Positions 6,627 through 10,915 of a DNA stretch of 10,915 bases are shown here, piece by piece. A model generated the notes under the pieces. It saw nothing but the letters and a program-made list of their open reading frames with translations, was not told the DNA's origin and made no database searches. The DNA lies in NCBI GenBank assembly GCA_013911625.1, contig JACESW010000025.1, forward strand, positions 1 through 10,915, in the 5' to 3' direction. The translations under genes and the position numbers were made by a program. Positions within the stretch are counted from its first letter, which is position 1, and each line of letters starts with the position of its first letter. Source of the stretch: Cryomorphaceae bacterium (GTDB lineage Bacteria > Bacteroidota > Bacteroidia > Flavobacteriales > Schleiferiaceae).

Positions 6627-6979
6627 TGGCAAGCGAATTCTTCGATAGGGTCTACAAAGTAGTGCGTCTTATTCCAGCTGGAAAGGTTACCACCTACGGA
6701 CACATTGCCCGTTTCTTAGGCGCAGGTAGAAGTGCTCGTGTGGTAGGATATGCTATGAATGCATCCCATAGCGATCAGAGCATTCCGGCGCACCGAGTCG
6801 TCAATCGTGTTGGTGTACTCACTGGTAAGCATTTCTTCGGAGGGTCAACACTTATGCAAGACCTACTCGAGAGCGAGGGTATTACTGTGGTAGAAGACCA
6901 AATTCAAGAATTCCAGAAACATCTTTGGGATCCAATGGAACACCTGAACCAAGAGGAGTTTTTAGAAGATTTTATTTAG
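6626..6979 (+). CDS. Alkyltransferase-like (ATL) protein, MGMT family without the acceptor cysteine
   Basis: The 117-residue protein corresponds to the DNA-binding C-terminal domain of O6-alkylguanine-DNA alkyltransferase. It has IPAGKVTTYGHIA (16-28, nucleotide-flipping Tyr at Y24), the Arg-finger region SARVVGYAM (36-44, R38), and the active-site block. There the usual PCHRV is PAHRV (54-58, A55 in place of the acceptor Cys), followed by NRVGVLTGK. It therefore cannot accept an alkyl group. Known ATL proteins (PWHR or PAHR types) bind O6-alkylguanine lesions and hand them to nucleotide excision repair, which is the likely role here. The extension FQKHLWDP and an acidic tail close the protein. 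It overlaps trmB by one base. Its last 18 bases also encode, on the other strand, the end of the acetyltransferase gene. Confidence 0.9.
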   Translation: MASEFFDRVYKVVRLIPAGKVTTYGHIARFLGAGRSARVVGYAMNASHSDQSIPAHRVVNRVGVLTGKHFFGGSTLMQDLLESEGITVVEDQIQEFQKHLWDPMEHLNQEEFLEDFI

Positions 6980-7612
6980 CGACGGCTTATTTAGTTCCTG
7001 CTGCAACAGGTCGAAATATCGTGCAATGTGCAACCCGTCCATCAGCGCATGGTCCACCTCCAACTGGAACGGGAGGTAATACTTGCCTTCACGCTGAAAA
7101 ATCTTTCCAAAAACGGTTCTTGGAATACTGTGTCCTTCGCCTTTTTTTGGATGGGTAAACGAGGTAAATGAAATCCAGGGAATGGTGGTTCCATACATCA
7201 GGTTGGTGCGGTCCGGGCGTGGATCTAAAGGAAGACCAGCTGCCGCCTTTTTGGTGATTTCCGAAGATCGGTGAATAAAATCCAACAAAGACTCTTGTGG
7301 GCTCCATGGATAATAAGCGAAGGTGAACGCATCCGAATCGTTTTTTAACACTGAACAGCCCATATCGATAATACTATGCTCCACAACTCCGTCGTCTTTG
7401 CGGCGAAATCGCATTGGGCGGTATTTATTCGCTGCCGAAAGTGTGCAGTAAAGAAGAGCGTGGTGTATACTCAAGGAATGGGTTCTACAAAACTCCCAAA
7501 TGGTCGTTGCATCGAGCTCAATAGTAATGCCGACAAACGGGTCTTTGAAATCCTTAAAGAAAAGATAGCTCTCCTTGCGGTCCCAATTCTCGATATCCAC
7601 TATGGTTTCCAT
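6962..7612 (-). CDS. CatA-like O-acetyltransferase (chloramphenicol acetyltransferase family)
   Basis: With the ATG at 7612 the protein has 216 residues, the usual length for type A chloramphenicol acetyltransferases. An upstream in-frame GTG at 7657 would add 15 non-homologous residues and run into the divergent gene. Family features include an N-terminal W-x-R segment, SLxI followed by AANKYRPMRFR, the IPWISFTSFTHP strand (about residues 144-155), and the active-site block VDHALMDGLH (about 186-195). The catalytic His (H188) and the DG are kept, while the preceding His of the classical HHAxxDG is Asp. The enzyme should transfer acetyl from acetyl-CoA to a hydroxyl; chloramphenicol is one possibility, but chromosomal homologues of this type have untested substrates. 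The tail repeats LNK twice (TTATTTAG at 6972-6979 and 6987-6994). The gene converges on and overlaps ATL by 18 bases. Confidence 0.85.
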   Translation of the reverse strand: METIVDIENWDRKESYLFFKDFKDPFVGITIELDATTIWEFCRTHSLSIHHALLYCTLSAANKYRPMRFRRKDDGVVEHSIIDMGCSVLKNDSDAFTFAYYPWSPQESLLDFIHRSSEITKKAAAGLPLDPRPDRTNLMYGTTIPWISFTSFTHPKKGEGHSIPRTVFGKIFQREGKYYLPFQLEVDHALMDGLHIARYFDLLQQELNKPSLNKIF

Positions 7613-7617
7613 ACTGA

Positions 7618-7625
7618 CGAAGATA
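7618..7625 (-). promoter_or_regulatory. -7-like box for the CatA-like gene
   Basis: Read on the minus strand this is TATCTTCG, five bases upstream of the ATG at 7612. It shares TATCTT with other start-proximal boxes. The shared divergent region with the MmcQ gene is only 36 bases, so both promoters must fit there. Confidence 0.3.
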
Positions 7626-7636
7626 CCGATTGAACG

Positions 7637-7644
7637 TATCTTTA
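7637..7644 (+). promoter_or_regulatory. -7-like box for the MmcQ/YjbR gene
   Basis: TATCTTTA lies four bases before the ATG at 7649. It sits back to back with the minus-strand box at 7618-7625, so the two putative start signals are 11 bases apart and expression of the divergent genes may interfere or be coordinated. Confidence 0.35.
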
Positions 7645-7648
7645 ACCC

Positions 7649-7999
7649 ATGAATCACGAAGTAATACGCGACTACGCCCTCAGTTTTCCCTTTGCCGACG
7701 AAAGTTTCCCCTTCGACGATACCTCACTCGTATTCAAGGTTCACGGTAAGATGTACGCCATTTTAAGCCTAGATGATCAACCCGCAAGAATTAATCTAAA
7801 AAACGATCCTGAGCGCAACATTGAGCTGCGCGAAGAGCACGATTGGATTATACCCGGCTATCATTCGAACAAGCGCCATTGGAACACGGTTATTGTCGAA
7901 GAATACGCCTCGTGGGAACTCATCAAAGAGATGATTGAAACCAGCTATAAACTTGTTTGGCAAAAGCTGCCAAAGAAAGTGCGAGAAGGCGGTGTATAG
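7649..7999 (+). CDS. MmcQ/YjbR family protein
   Basis: The 116-residue protein matches the MmcQ/YjbR family across its length, a small CyaY-like fold. Diagnostic segments are ESFPFDDTSLVFKVHGKMYA (18-37), a LDDQPARINLKNDPE region (41-55), the IPGYHSNKRHWNT block (68-80), and SYKLVWQKLPKK near the C-terminus (99-110). Members are often labelled DNA-binding by fold or charge, but no general biochemical role is established, so none is assigned. It is divergent from the CatA-like gene and is followed after 16 bases by lepA, with no terminator between them. Confidence 0.88.
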   Translation: MNHEVIRDYALSFPFADESFPFDDTSLVFKVHGKMYAILSLDDQPARINLKNDPERNIELREEHDWIIPGYHSNKRHWNTVIVEEYASWELIKEMIETSYKLVWQKLPKKVREGGV

Positions 8000-8001
8000 T
8001 G

Positions 8002-8009
8002 TATTTTAG
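8002..8009 (+). promoter_or_regulatory. -7-like box before lepA
   Basis: TATTTTAG differs from TAnnTTTG at one position and ends six bases before the ATG at 8016. It lies in the 16-base gap after the MmcQ/YjbR gene. No -33 element is apparent. Confidence 0.3.
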
Positions 8010-8015
8010 CAGACT

Positions 8016-9812
8016 ATGAAAAACATCCGTAATTTCTGCATAATCGCCCACATCGATCACGGAAAGTCTACCTTGGCTGACCGCTTGTTAGAAGTGACTT
8101 CCGCCGTAAGTGACCGTGAAAAGCAAGACCAGCTTTTGGACGATATGGATCTCGAGCGTGAGCGTGGTATTACCATCAAATCGCATGCGGTCCAGATGTA
8201 CCATGAGAAAAACGGAGAAAAATACACGATCAACCTGATCGATACTCCAGGACACGTAGACTTCTCCTACGAAGTTTCACGTTCTATTGCTGCGTGTGAA
8301 GGAGCCCTATTGATTGTAGATGCCGCGCAAGGTATCCAAGCGCAGACTATCTCAAACCTGTATTTGGCCCTCGAGCATGATCTAGAGATTATTCCTATTC
8401 TCAACAAGATTGACCTGCCTTCTGCCAACCCAGAAGAGATCGGCGACCAAATTATTGATTTGATAGGTTGTGCCCGCGAAGAGATATTACACTGTTCGGC
8501 GAAGACCGGACAAGGTGTGCCGGAAATTCTCGATGCCATTATCGAGCGTATTCCAGCACCTGAAGGAGATCCGGACGGGCCACTTCAAGCCTTGATTTTT
8601 GACAGCCACTTCAACCCGTTCCGAGGTATTGAGGCCATTTATAAAGTCGTCAATGGCTCGATTAAGAAAGGCCAGCGCGTAAAATTCATGTCTACCGATA
8701 AGCAATACGATGCTGATGAGATTGGTGTAAATTTGATTAAGCAGAACCCGACGAAGGAAATTAAAACCGGGGATGTTGGCTACATCATTTCTGGAATAAA
8801 GGATGCCAAAGAGGTAAAAGTTGGTGATACGATTACGGCTGTAGAAAACCCTGCAGATAGTGCTATCGAAGGGTTTGAAGAAGTCAAGCCAATGGTATTC
8901 GCGGGTATTTATCCCGTGGAAACAGAGGAATTCGAAGAGTTGCGTGCTTCATTAGAAAAGCTACAGCTGAACGACGCCTCGCTAACATTTGAAGCAGAGA
9001 CCTCAGCCGCGCTTGGCTTCGGCTTCCGTTGTGGGTTCCTTGGAATGCTACACATGGAGATCATCCAGGAACGATTGGAGCGCGAGTTCAACATGACAGT
9101 GATTACCACCGTACCGAACGTTAGCTATAAGGCTTACTTGAAAAGCGACCCGGATAATGTTCTGTGGGTTCAAAACCCTACTGACTTCCCCGATCCAACG
9201 AAGATGGACTATATGGAAGAACCTTTCATCAAAGCACAAATCATTACTAGTTCAGACTTCGTTGGCCCTGTAATGAACCTGTGTATTGGAAAGCGCGGTC
9301 AGTTGACCAACCAAACGTACCTCACCAGCGATCGTGTGGAGCTGAGTTTCGATATGCCGCTAGCTGAAATAGTTTTTGATTTCTACGACCGATTAAAAAC
9401 CATCTCTAAAGGGTATGCTTCTTTCGACTACCACCCTATTGGTTACCGTGAAAGTGTACTTGTTAAGGTGGATGTCATGCTAAATGGTGACCCTGTAGAT
9501 GCATTGAGTGCGTTGATCCACAAAGACAACGCATACGACATCGGTAAGAAGATGTGTTCCAAGCTGAAAGAATTGATCCCGCGTCAACAGTTTATGATTG
9601 CCATTCAGGCAGGTATTGGCAATAAGATTATCGCCCGTGAAACGCTAAGTGCATTGCGTAAGGACGTTACTGCCAAGTGTTACGGTGGTGATATCTCGCG
9701 TAAGCGCAAACTCCTTGAAAAGCAAAAAGCGGGTAAGAAGCGCATGCGCCAGCTTGGTAACGTGGAGATTCCTCAAAGTGCCTTTTTAGCGGTTCTAAAG
9801 CTGAACGATTAA
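8016..9812 (+). CDS. lepA: Elongation factor 4 (LepA), ribosome-associated translational GTPase
   Basis: LepA is a ribosome-binding GTPase implicated in translocation fidelity, initiation or subunit biogenesis, and in growth under ionic stress. The 598-residue length is standard. The GTPase motifs are intact: G1 AHIDHGKST (11-19), G2 with RERGITI (48-54), G3 DTPGH (76-80), G4 NKID (130-133) and G5 SAK (161-163). The elongation-factor domains II, III and V follow, then the LepA-specific C-terminal domain, ending in the conserved block from [16 protein letters not shown] through [15 protein letters not shown]. Nothing is missing or altered. It is separated by only 16 bases from the MmcQ/YjbR gene upstream and from the GyrI-like gene downstream, without terminators, so read-through in both cases is possible. 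Confidence 0.97.
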   Translation: MKNIRNFCIIAHIDHGKSTLADRLLEVTSAVSDREKQDQLLDDMDLERERGITIKSHAVQMYHEKNGEKYTINLIDTPGHVDFSYEVSRSIAACEGALLIVDAAQGIQAQTISNLYLALEHDLEIIPILNKIDLPSANPEEIGDQIIDLIGCAREEILHCSAKTGQGVPEILDAIIERIPAPEGDPDGPLQALIFDSHFNPFRGIEAIYKVVNGSIKKGQRVKFMSTDKQYDADEIGVNLIKQNPTKEIKTGDVGYIISGIKDAKEVKVGDTITAVENPADSAIEGFEEVKPMVFAGIYPVETEEFEELRASLEKLQLNDASLTFEAETSAALGFGFRCGFLGMLHMEIIQERLEREFNMTVITTVPNVSYKAYLKSDPDNVLWVQNPTDFPDPTKMDYMEEPFIKAQIITSSDFVGPVMNLCIGKRGQLTNQTYLTSDRVELSFDMPLAEIVFDFYDRLKTISKGYASFDYHPIGYRESVLVKVDVMLNGDPVDALSALIHKDNAYDIGKKMCSKLKELIPRQQFMIAIQAGIGNKIIARETLSALRKDVTAKCYGGDISRKRKLLEKQKAGKKRMRQLGNVEIPQSAFLAVLKLND

Positions 9813-9813
9813 G

Positions 9814-9844
9814 ACCTATCTTGTAGGTATGATTACACCTACAA
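9814..9844 (+). promoter_or_regulatory. Inverted repeats enclosing the start codon of the GyrI-like gene
   Basis: TTGTAGGT (9821-9828) and ACCTACAA (9837-9844) form a perfect 8-bp inverted repeat whose 8-base loop begins with the ATG at 9829. An earlier ACCTA (9814-9818) can pair with the same TAGGT (9824-9828). The three elements could form alternative hairpins, or the outer pair could be a protein-binding site. The segment also contains a weak -7-like box TATCTTGT (9817-9824), four bases before the ATG. An 8-bp repeat of this spacing is expected once or twice by chance in a window this size. Confidence 0.3.
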
Positions 9845-10302
9845 TCGTCGAATTCGAAGGCGCACTATTATGTGGCGCCTTTGCTCCCATGTCTCTTCGC
9901 TCCTTCACTCCTTGGACCCTTTGGCCCAAAGTGATGCCGGAGCTCGCTCGTTTGAGCAACCGCTGTAATGCAGACCTGGTTTCGTTGCGCTCTTTTGACG
10001 GCGTGCCTGTTTTCGGTCCCACGGCAGATCCAAGTTTTACCTACTGGGGTGGTGCTGAAGTAAACGGTCCCAACGAAGGTCTCGAGCACCTTGAAATTCC
10101 AGCGGGCACCTATGCTGTGTTTCATTACAAAGGGCTGAGCAGCGACTCTGAAGTCTGGCGCTATATCTACAGCCAGTGGCTTCCAAATAGTCCATGGGAG
10201 TTGGACGACCGCCCGCACTTCGAACGCCTGGGAGCGAAGTATAAGAACGAGGACCCAAATTCAGAAGAAGACATTTATATCCCTATTCGAGCGAGAGCAT
10301 AA
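9829..10302 (+). CDS. Stand-alone GyrI-like (AraC/MerR effector-binding) domain protein
   Basis: The 157-residue protein matches the GyrI-like small-molecule-binding family, the domain used as effector sensor in AraC- and MerR-type regulators. Key segments are a LWPKVMPEL helix (31-39), a central YWGGAEVNG strand (72-80), IPAGTYAVFHYKG (90-102), the WRYIYSQWLP helix (110-119), and ELDDRPHFERLG (124-135), where a buried acidic residue usually contacts cationic ligands. It ends with the IYIPI strand. No helix-turn-helix is present, so it is a stand-alone binder or partner protein rather than a complete regulator. Some stand-alone members inhibit gyrase or act as small-molecule hydrolases or sequestering proteins; which applies is unknown. 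It follows lepA after 16 bases and its stop codon runs directly into the terminator. Confidence 0.85.
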   Translation: MITPTIVEFEGALLCGAFAPMSLRSFTPWTLWPKVMPELARLSNRCNADLVSLRSFDGVPVFGPTADPSFTYWGGAEVNGPNEGLEHLEIPAGTYAVFHYKGLSSDSEVWRYIYSQWLPNSPWELDDRPHFERLGAKYKNEDPNSEEDIYIPIRARA

Positions 10303-10331
10303 AAAAACCCCGACCAAAGGCCGGGGTTTTT
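10303..10331. terminator. Bidirectional intrinsic terminator between the GyrI-like gene and sdhB
   Basis: CCCCG (10308-10312) pairs with CGGGG (10322-10326). After an A/C mismatch, CC (10314-10315) pairs with GG (10319-10320) around an AAA loop. A runs (10303-10307) and T runs (10327-10331) flank the stem, so it reads as a GC-rich hairpin plus U-tract in both directions. It sits between convergent genes and can end both transcripts. Confidence 0.92.
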
Positions 10332-10363
10332 GATGTGTTAGCCTTGCGGCTGCGTTTAGAATC

Positions 10364-10915
10364 TTATTTGTTGTTGCTCAATGAAGCGAACAAGAAATCG
10401 CGGTTCATGCGTGCAATGTTTTCTAGGGAAATGCCCTTTGGACATTCTACCTCACAAGCACCGGTATTGGTACAGTTACCAAAGCCTTCTAGGTCCATTT
10501 GGTTCACCATATTCAATACACGCTCCTTCGCCTCAGGCTGCCCTTGTGGAAGCAATGAGAACTGGCTGATCTTCGCTGATGCAAACAACATCGCTGAGGA
10601 GTTCTTACATGTTGCAACACATGCCCCACAACCAATACAAGTTGCAGCATCAAATGCCTTGTCTGCGTTTTCCTTTGGTACAGGAATAGCGTTGGCATCG
10701 ATCGTGTTACCCGAGGTGTTTACCGAGATAAATCCTCCGGCACGCTGAATGCGGTCAAAAGCAGAACGGTCTACCATCAAATCTTTGATGATAGGGAACG
10801 CCTTTGCACGGAACGGCTCAATGTAGATGGTGTCGCCACTCTTGAATTCACGCATGTGCAACTGACATGTTGTGATTTTACGGCCTGGACCGTGCGCTTC
10901 ACCATTAATAAATAG
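10364..10915 (-). CDS. sdhB: Succinate dehydrogenase/fumarate reductase iron-sulfur subunit (3' part, runs off window)
   Basis: SdhB carries electrons from the flavoprotein SdhA to quinone in respiratory complex II on the inner face of the cytoplasmic membrane. The visible 183 residues are open to the right edge, which cuts off roughly the first quarter of the protein, with most of the [2Fe-2S] ferredoxin domain. The first visible part, [16 protein letters not shown], holds the last [2Fe-2S] cysteine. Further on are [12 protein letters not shown] (a [4Fe-4S]-type motif) and [14 protein letters not shown] (the second cluster motif). The sequence is the type found in Bacteroidetes, where sdhC-sdhA-sdhB is the common order; sdhA would then lie to the right. 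The TTG at 10861 is not the real start, because the family homology continues upstream of it. The gene ends about 30 bases from the shared terminator. Confidence 0.95.
   Translation of the reverse strand, partial: LFINGEAHGPGRKITTCQLHMREFKSGDTIYIEPFRAKAFPIIKDLMVDRSAFDRIQRAGGFISVNTSGNTIDANAIPVPKENADKAFDAATCIGCGACVATCKNSSAMLFASAKISQFSLLPQGQPEAKERVLNMVNQMDLEGFGNCTNTGACEVECPKGISLENIARMNRDFLFASLSNNK

Noticed and set aside
6626..6979. Functional O6-methylguanine methyltransferase
   Set aside because: The alkyl-accepting cysteine is alanine (PAHR), so suicide alkyl transfer is not possible.
6925..7158. Plus-strand open frame bridging the ATL and CatA-like genes
   Set aside because: It is out of frame with ATL and antisense to the acetyltransferase catalytic end; it shows no domain of its own.
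6962..7612. Acquired antibiotic-resistance cassette
   Set aside because: No transposase, integrase, attachment site or flanking repeats are present; it sits among housekeeping genes and its active-site signature deviates from classical CAT.
7613..7657. GTG at 7657 as the start of the CatA-like gene
   Set aside because: It would overlap the divergent MmcQ/YjbR start and add 15 residues without family similarity; the ATG at 7612 gives the standard length and has a start-proximal box.
9868..10218. Minus-strand open frame of 116 codons opposite the GyrI-like gene
   Set aside because: It has no recognisable family features, while the plus strand encodes a well-formed GyrI-like domain.
10335..10748. 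Plus-strand open frame of 137 codons opposite sdhB
   Set aside because: It is the antisense of an unmistakable SdhB with two cysteine-cluster motifs; its own translation shows no recognisable family.
10364..10861. sdhB starting at 10861
   Set aside because: The codon is an internal TTG; the frame stays open to 10915 and encodes the conserved [10 protein letters not shown] segment, so the gene is cut by the window edge.
1..10915. CRISPR array, tRNA or rRNA gene, prophage or insertion sequence
   Set aside because: No spaced repeats, cloverleaf-like stretch, rRNA signature or transposase/integrase frame was seen; nearly all DNA is filled by recognisable genes with gaps of about 100 bases or less.
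1..10915. A new defence or multi-gene accessory system
   Set aside because: The genes are individually familiar families in a compact chromosomal arrangement; no nuclease, toxin-antitoxin, reverse transcriptase or NTPase-effector pair is present.

Overview
The window reads as ordinary chromosome of a Bacteroidetes bacterium, most likely a marine flavobacterium of the Cryomorphaceae/Schleiferiaceae kind. This is inferred from protein style (a degenerate-Nudix plus winged-helix regulator, a long-form RluA, a PAHR-type alkyltransferase-like protein, the SdhB type), from the lack of Shine-Dalgarno sequences, and from AT-rich boxes resembling the Bacteroidetes -7 element (TAnnTTTG). It was not confirmed by any search. 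I see no phage, transposon, CRISPR, tRNA or rRNA.

Layout. Bases 1-102 are a short AT-rich leader. From 103 to 6979 all genes run on the plus strand: a Nudix-like transcriptional regulator, a nitroreductase-family flavoprotein, two consecutive secreted lipoprotein hydrolases (SGNH and PHB-depolymerase/feruloyl-esterase-like), a YdeI/OmpD-associated family protein, a large RluA-type pseudouridine synthase overlapping a CYTH/triphosphate tunnel protein, and TrmB overlapping an alkyltransferase-like (ATL) protein. A minus-strand CatA-like acetyltransferase (6962-7612) overlaps the ATL gene tail to tail and diverges from an MmcQ/YjbR gene (7649-7999). Then come lepA (8016-9812), a stand-alone GyrI-like ligand-binding protein (9829-10302), a two-way terminator (about 10303-10331), and the 3' part of sdhB on the minus strand, which runs off the right edge.

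How they fit together. The strongest functional pairs are the two lipoprotein hydrolases (cell-surface ester cleavage), RluA+CYTH and TrmB+ATL (each joined by a one-base stop/start overlap, implying translational coupling), and the regulator with the nitroreductase that overlaps its end. RluA, TrmB and LepA are translation and RNA-modification functions.

The most notable cross-window signal is a TATCTTTA/TAnnTTTG-like box lying 3-9 bases before the start codon of most genes that head a predicted transcription unit. It is absent before the tightly coupled genes. This would fit leaderless or nearly leaderless transcription, but no -33 element accompanies it, so the interpretation is open. No clearly new multi-gene system was found; the odd points are individual proteins with lost or altered catalytic motifs and this start-site architecture.
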